From contig NC_019771.1 of NCBI RefSeq assembly GCF_000317695.1, forward strand, positions 3,166,001 to 3,230,000: DNA of 64,000 nucleotides, in the 5' to 3' direction. This document shows positions 43,626-53,053 of this stretch, piece after piece. Origin of the DNA: Anabaena cylindrica PCC 7122 (GTDB taxonomy: Bacteria > Cyanobacteriota > Cyanobacteriia > Cyanobacteriales > Nostocaceae). The translations under genes and the position numbers were made by a program. Position 1 is the stretch's first letter, and each line of letters starts with the position of its first letter. The notes beneath the pieces are model-generated. The model saw nothing but the letters and a program-made list of their open reading frames with translations. It was not told the origin of the DNA and ran no database searches.

Positions 43626-44543
43626 ATGAAATTAAGACAAGTGGCAAGCGGATGGGAATTTGAAAGTGAAAAAGATTTAGAAGATTTAGTTTGGAACAAT
43701 TTAGAAAAGCTGTTTGGATATAAACCTTTAAAGCAACAGTATCAAGTCAGTGGACAATATTGTGATATTTTAGCTTTTGGTAAAAACAAGGAACTTGTAA
43801 TTATAGAATTAAAAAATTCTGAAGATAGATATATTGTACAACAACTTACTCGTTATTATGATGCTCTTTTAGATGAAAAACCTTTTCCTGAATATATAAA
43901 TTTCCAAGTTCCTATAATTTTAATTGCTGTTACTCCTAATTTTCATAGAGATAACTATACTGATCGAAAATATCATCAGCTAAAATTTAATTTTTTGCAG
44001 TTTAAAATTATTTATCAAGAACAAAAATTTAGTCTAAATCTTATTAATGTAGATACCACGCTCAACTGGAAATTTGATTTTGATTATTCCCTAGAAAATC
44101 ATATTAAAAAAGATATTCCTACTCCTCATAAAAGATTTTATCAATTAATGGAAAAATGTACACCTCAACAACGGTTTAAACTACTAACATTTCGAGAAAC
44201 AATTTTACAATTTGATGCTCGTATGCAAGAAATAGCTCAAGATGGAGGTATTTATTATGGTAACGGTAAAACTAAACATTGTGCAGAGTTAAGATTAAAC
44301 AGTAAAAAAGAGCTTGTGTTATTTTTGTGGCTACCTCGTAATTTTCTATGGGGTACACAAGACAATATTTACAGATTCAGAATTTGGACAGATTGGAATA
44401 ATGCAGCTATAGTTAGACCAGCCTCTAAAGGACTAGGTAAAATAACTGCAACTGATATTGAATTTGCAAAACAAAATTCTAAAAATCAGAGTTTAGATAC
44501 TTTTCTTTATCATGCTTTAAATAAATGGTTTCAAAGAATTTAA
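43626..44543 (+). CDS. PD-(D/E)XK nuclease, NucS-like
   Basis: The protein has 305 residues. The N-terminal domain reads as a nuclease fold of the NucS/DUF91 kind: a leading Glu in FESEKDLEDLVW, then Asp47 in CDILAF, and Glu61-x-Lys63 in VIIELKNS. That set is the PD-(D/E)XK catalytic core. The C-terminal 160 residues (PTPHKRFYQLMEKCTPQQRF, CAELRLNSKKELVLFLWLP) form a separate domain I do not recognise. The family cuts branched or mismatched DNA. It is divergent from the gene at 42760. Confidence 0.75.
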   Translation: MKLRQVASGWEFESEKDLEDLVWNNLEKLFGYKPLKQQYQVSGQYCDILAFGKNKELVIIELKNSEDRYIVQQLTRYYDALLDEKPFPEYINFQVPIILIAVTPNFHRDNYTDRKYHQLKFNFLQFKIIYQEQKFSLNLINVDTTLNWKFDFDYSLENHIKKDIPTPHKRFYQLMEKCTPQQRFKLLTFRETILQFDARMQEIAQDGGIYYGNGKTKHCAELRLNSKKELVLFLWLPRNFLWGTQDNIYRFRIWTDWNNAAIVRPASKGLGKITATDIEFAKQNSKNQSLDTFLYHALNKWFQRI

Positions 44544-44651
44544 TCTTACTTCTTCTTTGCTCATTAGCGCCTTTGCGCGAAACTCTCCGTGCCTCTGCGT
44601 CTCTGCGTGAAAAAAAAGGGCATAGTCAAAAACTACACCCCTAAAATTAAC

Positions 44652-46055
44652 CTAAAGTTGCTTCACCTCACTCACCAACTTAGCCACCATATCCTTAGCA
44701 CTACCAAACAACATTGTTGTCTTATCCTTATAAAACAACTCATTATCCACACCGGCAAAACCGGCACTCATACCGCGCTTAATCACAATAGTCTGCTTTG
44801 CCCGATCAACTTCTAAAATCGGCATCCCATAAATAGGACTATTCACATCACTACGCGCTGCTGGATTGACCACATCATTAGCACCAATCACTAACGCCAC
44901 ATCAGCCTGTTCAAACTGGGGATTAATATCCTCCATATCGTACAACTGGGTATAAGCCACATTAGCTTCTGCCAATAATACGTTCATATGTCCTGGCATT
45001 CTACCCGCAACAGGGTGAATCGCATATTTCACATCTACACCCATGCGTTCTAGTTGATCAGCCAACTCGCGGACGCTATGCTGTGCTTGAGCAACCGCCA
45101 TACCGTATCCTGGGACAATCACCACAGAACGGGCATATCCCAACATCATCGCCCCTTCTTCAGGATCGATACTGCGAACAGTTTGATTACTTGCACCAGC
45201 AGCAGCACCACCAGTAGCAGTAGAAACTGAACCAAAGGCACTAAATAAGACGCTGAATAAAGAACGGTTCATCGCCTTACACATAATTTCGGTAAGGATT
45301 AAACCAGAAGCGCCCACCAAAGCACCGGCGATGATCAACATATTGTTCATCACCACAAACCCAGCCGCAGCCGCAGCTACACCTGAGAGGGAGTTCAACA
45401 GGGAGATGACCACGGGCATATCACCGCCACCAATAGGCAGTACAAACATTACACCCAACACCAAGGAAACAGCTACCACTGCTAAAAAGATGGGGAGGCT
45501 ATCCGGTGAGATGATTAAATATGCACTTCCGGCTAGATATGAACCCAACAGCAAGAGGTTAAATGGTTGCTGTAAGGGGAAGGTAATTGGTGTACCACTT
45601 ACTAAACCTTGCAATTTAGCAAAAGCCAGAAAACTACCTGTTAAGGTGACACCACCGATTAACACATCCAATAGCATGGAAATGTTGACATCGAGGGGGA
45701 TAGGTTGAGAACTTCCTAATAACCGCCAAAATTCAGCCACAGCGATAAGTGCGGAAGATGCACCACCCAAACCGTTGAGTAAGCCCACCATTTGGGGCAT
45801 TTCGGTCATTTGCACTTTGTAAGCTGCGATCGCACCAATAACAGAACCAATCGCCAAGCCTATCAATATCATCTCGTAATTTAAGACTTGCTGATCTAGC
45901 ATTGTGGCGACAACTGCTAACAGCATTCCCACCGCAGCCACAAGATTACCGTTTCTTGCTGTAGCTGGAGAACCTAGTTTTTTCAAACCGAGGATAAATA
46001 ATGATGCAGCGACTAAGTACGTCAGCTGAATCCCAGTTGGTAAAAAGTCGCTCAT
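44652..46055 (-). CDS. pntB: NAD(P) transhydrogenase subunit beta
   Basis: PntB has the membrane domain II and the NADP(H)-binding domain III of the proton-translocating transhydrogenase, which makes NADPH from NADH using the proton gradient. The protein has 467 residues. The helices come first, then the NADP site with GYARSVVIVPGYGMAVAQAQ, HPVAGRMPGHMNVLLAEA, ANDVVNPAAR and a final KDKTTMLFGSAK. Its start overlaps the end of pntA2 by four bases. The operon order pntA1-pntA2-pntB is normal for cyanobacteria. Confidence 0.97.
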   Translation of the reverse strand: MSDFLPTGIQLTYLVAASLFILGLKKLGSPATARNGNLVAAVGMLLAVVATMLDQQVLNYEMILIGLAIGSVIGAIAAYKVQMTEMPQMVGLLNGLGGASSALIAVAEFWRLLGSSQPIPLDVNISMLLDVLIGGVTLTGSFLAFAKLQGLVSGTPITFPLQQPFNLLLLGSYLAGSAYLIISPDSLPIFLAVVAVSLVLGVMFVLPIGGGDMPVVISLLNSLSGVAAAAAGFVVMNNMLIIAGALVGASGLILTEIMCKAMNRSLFSVLFSAFGSVSTATGGAAAGASNQTVRSIDPEEGAMMLGYARSVVIVPGYGMAVAQAQHSVRELADQLERMGVDVKYAIHPVAGRMPGHMNVLLAEANVAYTQLYDMEDINPQFEQADVALVIGANDVVNPAARSDVNSPIYGMPILEVDRAKQTIVIKRGMSAGFAGVDNELFYKDKTTMLFGSAKDMVAKLVSEVKQL

Positions 46056-46345
46056 GCTTTAACTTCCTTTTTCTTGAACATTTGCAGCATTCTGTCTGTG
46101 ACGAGGAAACCACCGACAACGTTAACCATTGCCAATATCACGGCGATTAAACCGAGAATTACTGATAAATTGGTGTTTCTCTCCCCAGCAGCGAGGATTG
46201 CGCCAATTACAGAAATACCGGAAATGGCGTTGGAACCGGACATTAAGGGGGTGTGTAAGGTTGGTGGCACTTTGTTAATAACTTCAAAGCCAATGAAAGA
46301 TGCCAACACCAGTACAAATAAGGCAGCAAGTAATGCTTCTGTCAT
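46052..46345 (-). CDS. NAD(P) transhydrogenase subunit alpha part 2
   Basis: The protein has 97 residues with three membrane helices (EALLAALFVLVLASFIGFEV, TPLMSGSNAISGISVIGAIL, LIAVILAMVNVVGGFLVTDR). It is the membrane piece of the alpha subunit, encoded apart from the NAD domain as in other cyanobacteria, and is often called PntA2 or PntAb. It is coupled to pntB by a four-base overlap. Confidence 0.95.
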   Translation of the reverse strand: MTEALLAALFVLVLASFIGFEVINKVPPTLHTPLMSGSNAISGISVIGAILAAGERNTNLSVILGLIAVILAMVNVVGGFLVTDRMLQMFKKKEVKA

Positions 46346-46404
46346 GATGAATTTTAGGTTGAGGAATTATGTCTCACGCAAAGGCGCAAAGAAAGGTAAG
46401 AAGG

Positions 46405-47559
46405 TTAAACTGCTACAGCTTGCAAAGCATCTTTTACTCGTTGGTTTCTGATTTCTCCAGCGTGGGTAACGCAAGCTGCGTCAACGATGTCGTCACTAAA
46501 GTTGATTTGCAAAGCTTTGTCTTTAATTAGCAGTTGCATTAATGAGGTGACGTTCTTTGCATACAGTTGGCTGGCGTGTACTGGCATTGATGAGGGTAAA
46601 TTGATGGGGCCAATGATTGTGACACCGTTCCAAACAATGTCTTTACCTGCTTCTGTACAAGCGCAGTTACCACCCTGTTCTGCGGCTAAGTCTACTATGA
46701 CTGAACCTGGTTTCATCTGAGCTACCATTTCTTGGGTAACAAGTTGTGGTGCTTTTCTTCCTGGTACTTGGGCTGTGGTAATGACAACATCAGAGTTTTT
46801 GACGTGTTCGGCTACTAGTTCCTGGGTGCGTTTTTTGCTATCTTCGGAGATTTCTTTGGCGTAACCACCTGCGGCTACGGTTTCTTCTTCTAGTTTGACT
46901 TCGACGAATTTCGCACCTAAGCTTTGTACTTCTTCTTTAACTGCTGGGCGAATGTCAAAGGCTTCTACTACTGCGCCTAGTCTTCTGGCTGTGGCGATCG
47001 CTTGCAATCCGGCTACACCTGCTCCCATAATAAATACTTTAGCTGGTGCGATCGTACCTGCCGCAGTCGTCAACATTGGAAAATATTTCGGTAAGGCCGC
47101 AGCAGCAATTAATACGGCTTTATAACCCGCTAGTGAAGCTTGGGAAGATAAAGCATCCATGCTTTGCGCCCTTGTAGTACGAGGAATTAATTCCATACTC
47201 AAAGCTGTAATTTGCCGATTTGCCAATTGTTGCGCTATTACGGGATTACCCAAGGGATTGAGGAAGCTAATTAATACAGATCCTGACTTGAGTAATTCAA
47301 TTTCTGATCGTCCATCTTCTCTTTCCTGTGGAGGGCTGACTTTGAGCAAAATATCCGCTTCTCCCCATAATTTAGCAGTATCAGCTACAACTGTCGCTCC
47401 TGCTGCTTCATAGTCAGAATCACTGAAAAATGCTTTTTCTCCCGCACCTGTTTCTACAAAAACCTCTAAGCCTTGTTTGACTAATCTGGACACGGTGTCG
47501 GGAATTAATGCTACACGACGTTCACAAACTTCAATTTCTTTAGCAACTGCTATTCTCAT
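46405..47559 (-). CDS. pntA: NAD(P) transhydrogenase subunit alpha part 1
   Basis: The protein has 384 residues and is the soluble NAD(H)-binding domain I: MRIAVAKEIEVCERRVALIP at the start, RTTRAQSMDALSSQASLAGY, the Rossmann segment KVFIMGAGVAGLQAIATARR and TTAQVPGRKAPQLVTQEMV. It heads the operon. The 59-base gap to the next gene contains CGCAAAGGCGCAAAG, one of the dispersed repeats of this genome. Confidence 0.96.
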   Translation of the reverse strand: MRIAVAKEIEVCERRVALIPDTVSRLVKQGLEVFVETGAGEKAFFSDSDYEAAGATVVADTAKLWGEADILLKVSPPQEREDGRSEIELLKSGSVLISFLNPLGNPVIAQQLANRQITALSMELIPRTTRAQSMDALSSQASLAGYKAVLIAAAALPKYFPMLTTAAGTIAPAKVFIMGAGVAGLQAIATARRLGAVVEAFDIRPAVKEEVQSLGAKFVEVKLEEETVAAGGYAKEISEDSKKRTQELVAEHVKNSDVVITTAQVPGRKAPQLVTQEMVAQMKPGSVIVDLAAEQGGNCACTEAGKDIVWNGVTIIGPINLPSSMPVHASQLYAKNVTSLMQLLIKDKALQINFSDDIVDAACVTHAGEIRNQRVKDALQAVAV

Positions 47560-48287
47560 GCAATCTCCTGAAGATAAATACTACTAACTATGGAATTTCT
47601 CTGTTGATGAAGGATTTGTCGCACTTATAAAGCATAGGTGAGTAATCTCAGTCCTGAGTTTTTCTAGTAGATTTCACCTTTAACTTTGTCTTTCCCACTC
47701 TTATTTTCTCCAAGCAAAGCTTCACTCTGCCGCTTACATAAGTCACAATTCCAGATATTTGCACGCAAACTAATTTACTTATTGGACATCTTATGGTGAT
47801 TTTCTGATGTTATATCTATGTCTTCAGATTATTTTCGGGATTGATAATGTACGGTCTTTCTAGTTGGCATCTTGAAGTATTCATCAAATTTCGTCGGATT
47901 GATATTTTTCCAATTAATTCTTAATTATTTAAACTTTCGTTGCTGTTGTTGAAAACTTTACAAAGTCCACAAAAACTGACAATTTACATTATGGCGAATT
48001 GAGGGGAGAAGTTTAAACGCAACGTGGCGCAGAGGTAAGCGCAGAGGTACGGAGAGAATTTGCTACGAAGTTAATGATCATGAAATGCTATGAAATTTAT
48101 TAACCGAATTAAGATTGTTAAATAAGTAACTGCGTATATCTAAGTAGGATGAATTTTTTACCTAAAAAGGCACTTTGACTTTTATTTATCGTCTATTGTG
48201 ATGAATACAGTAGTAAAGTTTAGTTAAGAATACTAACTCCCTGTTACTTAAGATTATAATTTACCATTTCCTAGAGGAAGCGTAACT
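47560..48287. other. Long intergenic region between pntA and the DUF2808 gene
   Basis: These 728 bases should hold the divergent promoters of pntA and the DUF2808 gene. I see no supported gene. A GGCGCAGAGGTAAGCGCAGAGG repeat lies near 48024-48045. No recognisable riboswitch or RNA was found by eye. Confidence 0.5.
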
Positions 48288-48800
48288 ATGCGACGTGTAC
48301 TTTCTGCCTTGGCTGTGACTGGCTGTTTATTGACGAGTCTTCCGGCTATGACTTGGGCGCAGAGCCTACCTGGTTTAACGCTATTTAGCGGTGTCAAAAG
48401 AGAAAATCAGTTGCCCTTCCGGTTAGATTTTGGCGGTCAAACTAATGCCTGGGATAGATACATACTCAGACTTCCTGCCGAAAAAATGAAGTTGGCTGTG
48501 GCTCAATTTGCTATCACTTACCCCAAATATTACAAAGGTAGCTTTGACACCAAAAAAGTTGAAGTCATAGTCAAAGGAAAAAGCCTTCCCCTATCTGAAG
48601 TGAAATGGGACAAAGAAGGACGGGTGCTGGAAATATTTCCTGTAGAACCAGTACCAGCAGGTAGTAACGTTGAGTTAGTTTTAAATAACGTGCAGAATCC
48701 AACCTTTGGGGGGATTTACTATTTTAACTGTCAGGTTCTCTCCCCTGGAGATGTGCCACTACTACGTTATCTTGGCTCTTGGATTATTAGTATTTCCTAA
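48288..48800 (+). CDS. DUF2808 secreted protein
   Basis: The protein has 170 residues. A signal peptide (MRRVLSALAVTGCLLTSLPA, cut near TWAQ) leads to a DUF2808 domain with KLAVAQFAITYPKYYKGSFD and FPVEPVPAGSNVELVLNNVQ, a beta-rich fold found in cyanobacteria with unknown function. It should be exported to the periplasm or outer membrane side. AGAGGAAG before the ATG makes a good ribosome-binding site. Confidence 0.88.
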   Translation: MRRVLSALAVTGCLLTSLPAMTWAQSLPGLTLFSGVKRENQLPFRLDFGGQTNAWDRYILRLPAEKMKLAVAQFAITYPKYYKGSFDTKKVEVIVKGKSLPLSEVKWDKEGRVLEIFPVEPVPAGSNVELVLNNVQNPTFGGIYYFNCQVLSPGDVPLLRYLGSWIISIS

Positions 48801-48952
48801 CCAGGGAATTCTTAACTCTTAACAGGCAGGAGGAAGATGAATACTCAATCCATTCCCCTGCGACTCTATCCAGAAATATGTTGAGATTGCCTGTAAAGTG
48901 GTATGATAGCAGATTGTGACTTTTTATAAAAATCGTCTAAGAGGAGAACGGT

Positions 48953-49087
48953 ATGCAAAGAACGTTGGGCGGTACTTGCCGTAAGAGAAAAAGAACCTCT
49001 GGTTTTCGCGCTAGAATGCGGACACCAGATGGCAGAAACGTGATTAGCGCCAGAAGAAGAAAAGGTCGTCATCGTCTGAGCGTTTAG
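48953..49087 (+). CDS. rpmH: 50S ribosomal protein L34
   Basis: The protein has 44 residues with the typical L34 composition and motifs (MQRTLGGTCRKRKRTSGFRA, then ARRRKGRHRLSV). It binds 23S rRNA in the large subunit. GAGGAG precedes the ATG by seven bases. It begins the classic rpmH-rnpA-yidC gene run. Confidence 0.98.
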   Translation: MQRTLGGTCRKRKRTSGFRARMRTPDGRNVISARRRKGRHRLSV

Positions 49088-49113
49088 GGGTACATTCGGT
49101 CAATAGAGCAACT

Positions 49114-49536
49114 GTGGCTTTGCCCAAAGCATATAGACTAAAATCCCGCAGGGATTTTCAGGCAGTTTTCCGAGAAGGAATTCGGTGTCATAGCTCTCAT
49201 TTCACTTTGAGAGCTTTAAAGCCGTCGCGTTCAAAAGAACCTTCTTTGGATACTGCCCCTGCAACAACACAAGCAAATGGCAATGAAAATTTAGCCAGTA
49301 CGCAAATTGGCATTTCCATTAGTACCAAAGTCAGTAAAAGGGCAGTAGTTCGCAACCGAATCAAACGCCAAATTACAGGTGCTTTGTATCAACTATTGCC
49401 TAGGTTATCCCCAGGATGGCGATTAGTAGTGATTGTGAAGCCAAAGTCAGCAGAATCTGAGTGCGTAAGCCAACAATTTCTGCAAGAATTAGAGCAGTTG
49501 TTGGCAAAAGCTGAGGTAATAAATGGGCATTCGTGA
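49114..49536 (+). CDS. rnpA: Ribonuclease P protein component
   Basis: RnpA is the protein part of RNase P, which trims the 5' ends of tRNA precursors. The protein has 140 residues, with KAYRLKSRRDFQAVFREGIR, SKRAVVRNRIKRQITGALYQ (the RNR signature) and LSPGWRLVVIVKP. It starts with GTG at 49114; no ATG fits. An insertion of about 25 residues between beta strands (SKEPSLDTAPATTQANGNEN) is longer than in E. coli and usual in cyanobacteria. It overlaps the next gene by 14 bases. Confidence 0.96.
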   Translation: MALPKAYRLKSRRDFQAVFREGIRCHSSHFTLRALKPSRSKEPSLDTAPATTQANGNENLASTQIGISISTKVSKRAVVRNRIKRQITGALYQLLPRLSPGWRLVVIVKPKSAESECVSQQFLQELEQLLAKAEVINGHS

Positions 49537-49909
49537 AGAAATTTATTATGAGGGTGGCCCCCATATCGGGGATTTAATTCTCAATTTGCTGATTGGGCTA
49601 ACTGTGATTGGTTTACCATTAACTGTTGGGGCAATTGTGAGAGCGTTATGGCTACGTTTCCGCATTACTGATCGAAGAGTTGGTGTAACGGGTGGTTGGC
49701 TAGGACGCGATCGCACTGACGTGATTTACTCAGAAATAGTCAAAATCGTCAAAGTCCCTCGTGGCATTGGCATCTGGGGAGATATGGTACTAACTCTCAA
49801 AAACGGTACTCGTTTAGAAATGCGGGCTGTTCCCAACTTCCTAGAAGTTTATGACTACATTAATGCCAGAATTGCTGCTAAAAACCCCGAATATAGCAGT
49901 TCTAAATAG
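49523..49909 (+). CDS. PH-domain membrane protein of the rnpA-yidC cluster
   Basis: The protein has 128 residues. A hydrophobic segment (LILNLLIGLTVIGLPLTVGA) near the N-terminus is followed by a bacterial PH-like domain (FRITDRRVGVTGGWLGRDRT, IWGDMVLTLKNGTRLEMRAV). It overlaps rnpA by 14 bases and lies just before yidC, a conserved position in cyanobacteria. A role at the membrane near YidC is possible, but the function is unknown. Confidence 0.85.
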   Translation: MGIREEIYYEGGPHIGDLILNLLIGLTVIGLPLTVGAIVRALWLRFRITDRRVGVTGGWLGRDRTDVIYSEIVKIVKVPRGIGIWGDMVLTLKNGTRLEMRAVPNFLEVYDYINARIAAKNPEYSSSK

Positions 49910-50094
49910 TCACAGTTCCGAGTTAGATCCTTTTTCATTTTCACTTGATGATTTACTAACTCCACTACCACATTTAGCATTCTCTTTTCATATCATGTGC
50001 GGCTATCCGTAGCCCAGGGTAGTCGCTAACAAATCACGATTTAGATAAATTAGATTAAGTTCAGTTAACAGTACCTCAGGTTGGATTCAGAATA

Positions 50095-51252
50095 ATGGAT
50101 TTTGGTATCGGGTTCCTCTCGAACAACGTGATGCTGCCAATCATAGATTTTTTCTATGGTATTGTGCCTAGCTATGGATTGGCTATAGTTGCCTTGACAT
50201 TGATAATCCGCTTTGCGCTCTATCCCCTGAGTGCTGGCTCCATTCGTAGTATGCGACGAATGCGGATTGTGCAGCCCTTGATGCAAAAGCGGATGGCAGA
50301 AGTCAAAGAGCGTTATAAAGATGATGCTCAAAAGCAGCAAGAGGAAATGGTAAATGTCCAAAAAGAATTTGGCAACCCATTAGCCGGATGTTTGCCGCTG
50401 CTGTTACAGATGCCAGTATTACTAGCACTGTTTGCCACTTTGCGAGGTTCACCATTTGCGGGAGTTAGTTACTCCGTTAACTTGCAAGTCTTTCCTGCCG
50501 AACAAATCGAACAAATTCAACCCCAAGCTTTTGCTACTCCCCCGCAAAATATTTATATTGCTGATGGAGATCACACAAAAATCACTGCTATTCTTCCCAG
50601 TGGTAACAAGTTGGCTGTGGGAGAAAAAACTAAAATTCAATATCAGACAGTAGAAGGTAAACCCTTTAATTCGCTCTTAGCAGAACATCCAGAAACCAAG
50701 TTAACCCCAGAATGGAAAATTACCAAAGGGGAAGAAAGGGTCAAAATTGATGCTGATGGCAATATAGAAGCCTTACAGCCAGGAGATGTTACCATCCAAG
50801 GTACAATTCCCGGACTAGCAGCAGATAAAGGATTTCTGTTTATTGATGCTCTAGGTAGGGTAGGCGCACAAGATCCAGATGGTACAATCCACTGGGATAT
50901 TGTGGCGATGATTGTCTTCTTTGGTATCAGTCTTTATGTTAGCCAATTGCTTTCTGGGCAAAATTCCAGTGGTGGTAATCCCCAGCAGGACACAGTTAAC
51001 AAAATTACCCCTGTTATCTTTTCGGGGATGTTTCTGTTTTTCCCTCTGCCAGCTGGTGTACTGATGTACATGGTAATTGGTAACGTTTTCCAAACCCTGC
51101 AAACTTACATTCTTTCCCGCGAACCTCTATCTGAGGAATTGCAAAAGATGGTAGCAGTTCAGGAGAAGGAAAAAGAAAAAGAAGCTGCAAGCGGAGATCA
51201 AAAGACATTGCCCTTTGAGCCAAAAAGTTCTAAGAAAAAGGCTACAGGCTGA
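50095..51252 (+). CDS. yidC: Membrane protein insertase YidC/Oxa1
   Basis: YidC inserts proteins into the thylakoid and plasma membranes. The protein has 385 residues. The insertase core shows YGLAIVALTLIIRFALYPLS with the conserved pore Arg, then NPLAGCLPLLLQMPVLLALF. An extra-membrane loop of about 110 residues (about 145-255), with Ig-like beta strands, divides the core before WDIVAMIVFFGISLYVSQLL and FFPLPAGVLMYMVIGNVFQT. A charged tail (KEKEKEAASG) ends the protein. The jag gene follows after two bases. Confidence 0.95.
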   Translation: MDFGIGFLSNNVMLPIIDFFYGIVPSYGLAIVALTLIIRFALYPLSAGSIRSMRRMRIVQPLMQKRMAEVKERYKDDAQKQQEEMVNVQKEFGNPLAGCLPLLLQMPVLLALFATLRGSPFAGVSYSVNLQVFPAEQIEQIQPQAFATPPQNIYIADGDHTKITAILPSGNKLAVGEKTKIQYQTVEGKPFNSLLAEHPETKLTPEWKITKGEERVKIDADGNIEALQPGDVTIQGTIPGLAADKGFLFIDALGRVGAQDPDGTIHWDIVAMIVFFGISLYVSQLLSGQNSSGGNPQQDTVNKITPVIFSGMFLFFPLPAGVLMYMVIGNVFQTLQTYILSREPLSEELQKMVAVQEKEKEKEAASGDQKTLPFEPKSSKKKATG

Positions 51253-51254
51253 TT

Positions 51255-51794
51255 ATGAGTGATATTTCTATGCAGCGTGGTGAAGAATGGTTAAAGCAAC
51301 TGCTGCAACTCATTGGTGTTTCTACTAATGTTAAAGGTAATTTAGGGTCTGCTCCAGCTATCGGAGCAGATGCTCATGAACCGGATAGCCACTGGTTGAC
51401 AATTGAGCAAACCAATTTGATGCCGGAACAAATAAGGATGTTAATAGGTGCTGGTGGTTCTGTGCTAGATGCGATGCAGTATTTAGCAAATTCGGTGCTG
51501 AATTTGAACGAACCAGAGGATGAGCAAGCATCTTATACCATTGAATTAAATGGCTACCGTGTCAGACGACAAGCAGAAATTAACAACTTGGCGGAAATAG
51601 CTGTTCAAGAAGTCCGCTTTTCTGGTCGAGAGGTGGAAATTAAATCTCTCAGTTCGGCTGAAAGACGACAAATTCACAACTTTTTGAAGGATTTTCCTGA
51701 TTTGGAAACCTTCAGCCGTGGCAAGGAACCTCATCGCCATTTGGTCGTTCGTCCTGCGACTGAACCACCAACAGATCCTGGTTATGAGAGCTAA
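51255..51794 (+). CDS. jag: Jag/KhpB-type RNA-binding protein
   Basis: The protein has 179 residues. A KH-like domain in the middle (LMPEQIRMLIGAGGSVLDAM) is followed by an R3H domain (AVQEVRFSGREVEIKSLSSA, ERRQIHNFL). The usual N-terminal Jag domain of firmicutes is short or absent. Family members bind small RNAs and mRNAs together with KhpA. The position after yidC matches that in many bacteria. Confidence 0.9.
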   Translation: MSDISMQRGEEWLKQLLQLIGVSTNVKGNLGSAPAIGADAHEPDSHWLTIEQTNLMPEQIRMLIGAGGSVLDAMQYLANSVLNLNEPEDEQASYTIELNGYRVRRQAEINNLAEIAVQEVRFSGREVEIKSLSSAERRQIHNFLKDFPDLETFSRGKEPHRHLVVRPATEPPTDPGYES

Positions 51795-51867
51795 AATAAG
51801 AGATGTAGTGTCAGCAATTTTGCTGGTGATCAACTGTAATTTTTCGTGAGGATTTCTCACAAATCCT

Positions 51868-52371
51868 ATGGACGCTATTTTTATTCCGCAGCTAACTAAA
51901 GCCCCGGAGCGAACAGAGGAAATTCAAGTTAATGAATCTCTGCCTGGTCTGGAAACTCTAACCCCGGTGCGTGGAACTATCCACGTACAGCATCAGGGTA
52001 CTTATTTAGAGGTATCCAGTAAGGCAGAAACAATTATCACTTGTACCTGTAATCGCTGCTTGCAGCAATATAATCAACGGTTGGCTGTTAATACTAAAGA
52101 AATTATTTGGTTAGAGGAAAATGCTAATCAAGCGGAACACTTGCCTTTAGAAATGGAAGTGGCTGTAGAAGATTTAGTGGAAACAGTATCACCTAATGGT
52201 TATTTTTATCCTAGTGAATGGTTGTATGAGCAGATGTGTTTAGCGATTCCGCAGCGTCAGTTGTGCGATCGCAATTGTCCAGGTATTTTAGAGACTGTTG
52301 CTAGTTCTGAGGAGATTGTCGATAGCCGTTGGGCTTCTTTACAAAGCTTGAAAAAACAACTTCCTGAATAG
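51868..52371 (+). CDS. DUF177 (YceD-family) protein
   Basis: The protein has 167 residues, with ITCTCNRCLQQYNQRL and LCDRNCPG as cysteine pairs that could bind zinc, and EMEVAVEDLVETVSP. YceD proteins act in 23S rRNA or ribosome-related metabolism in other organisms. It ends the rpmH-yidC run. The last 100 bases of the gene are duplicated at 55826-55925, on the far side of the restriction-modification block. Confidence 0.9.
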   Translation: MDAIFIPQLTKAPERTEEIQVNESLPGLETLTPVRGTIHVQHQGTYLEVSSKAETIITCTCNRCLQQYNQRLAVNTKEIIWLEENANQAEHLPLEMEVAVEDLVETVSPNGYFYPSEWLYEQMCLAIPQRQLCDRNCPGILETVASSEEIVDSRWASLQSLKKQLPE

Positions 52372-52455
52372 GAAAATAAACTCAAGTAAGGCATTTGAGT
52401 TATAGCCAGTGAAACTATTACGACTCAAGGACAACTGTCCCTAAAGAAATTAGAG
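52272..52455. repeat. Direct repeat flanking the R-M block, copy 1 (3' end of yceD)
   Basis: From 52272 this stretch matches 55826-56009 at a constant offset of 3554 bases: first the C-terminal codons VASSEEIVDSRWASLQ with the same stop, then the downstream AACTCAAGTAAGG and TTGAGTTATAG hairpin, then ACGACTCAAGGACAA. The last part is the start of a VapB-like antitoxin that is continued only in the other copy. Confidence 0.88.
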
Positions 52456-52463
52456 CGCTCTCA

Positions 52464-52646
52464 CTAAATTGTATCTGGCGAATAAACATCCTTTAATAAC
52501 TTTGGAGCATAGGAAACAAATTTTCTATTGCTCCTTTTTTCTTGTTCTTTTAAATCTTGATAAATTGCCTGTAAGTCATTGTTGAATCGACTAGAATGGG
52601 CTTCTCTAAATTGATAGATTTCTTGTATAATCGGATCTTCCCACAT
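52464..52646 (-). CDS. Small conserved hypothetical protein
   Basis: The protein has 60 residues: MWEDPIIQEIYQFREAHSSR, FNNDLQAIYQDLKEQEK. It resembles small proteins frequent in filamentous cyanobacteria, often near toxin genes. It is charged, helical and has no membrane segment. It lies 62 bases beyond the MazF-like gene on the same strand and may be part of that transcript. Confidence 0.65.
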   Translation of the reverse strand: MWEDPIIQEIYQFREAHSSRFNNDLQAIYQDLKEQEKRSNRKFVSYAPKLLKDVYSPDTI

Positions 52647-52708
52647 AAATCTTACCTCTCTATCAATTCTTCAGGGTGACAAATTATATATTCAGTTTTT
52701 TTTACAGA

Positions 52709-53053
52709 TTATTTTCTTGATTGAACTAAATATTGACTTAGATTATTTAATAATCTTTGATGCCTTTCTGTTGAAATTGCGCCAATTGAGCCAATTATAC
52801 TGTTACGAGTGATGACAGTTAAAAAACTTAATCTAATCACAGATTGACTAACTAACCCACTGGATTCAAAATCATCATTATTAGGTGAAACTATTTCATC
52901 AAAATTAGAAATATATTGTTTTAATTGGGTACTGATTCCACAAACCAAAAAGGCTTGATATTTTGGCATTTCTTTCAAAATCAGCGCAGGACGGTTTTTT
53001 ATTTCTCCATTTGCTTGTGGAATAGGAGTTAGTATAATATTACCTTCTTTCAT
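52709..53053 (-). CDS. MazF/PemK-like toxin
   Basis: The protein has 114 residues and resembles the MazF/PemK fold: MKEGNIILTPIPQANGEIKN, RPALILKEMPKYQAFLVCGI, then VIRLSFLTVITRNSIIGSIG. The RPALIL motif marks the active-site arginine region. It overlaps its presumed antitoxin by 14 bases. Confidence 0.8.
   Translation of the reverse strand: MKEGNIILTPIPQANGEIKNRPALILKEMPKYQAFLVCGISTQLKQYISNFDEIVSPNNDDFESSGLVSQSVIRLSFLTVITRNSIIGSIGAISTERHQRLLNNLSQYLVQSRK

Noticed and set aside
45331..47413. Several plus-strand frames opposite pntB and pntA
   Set aside because: They are antisense images of strongly conserved transhydrogenase genes.
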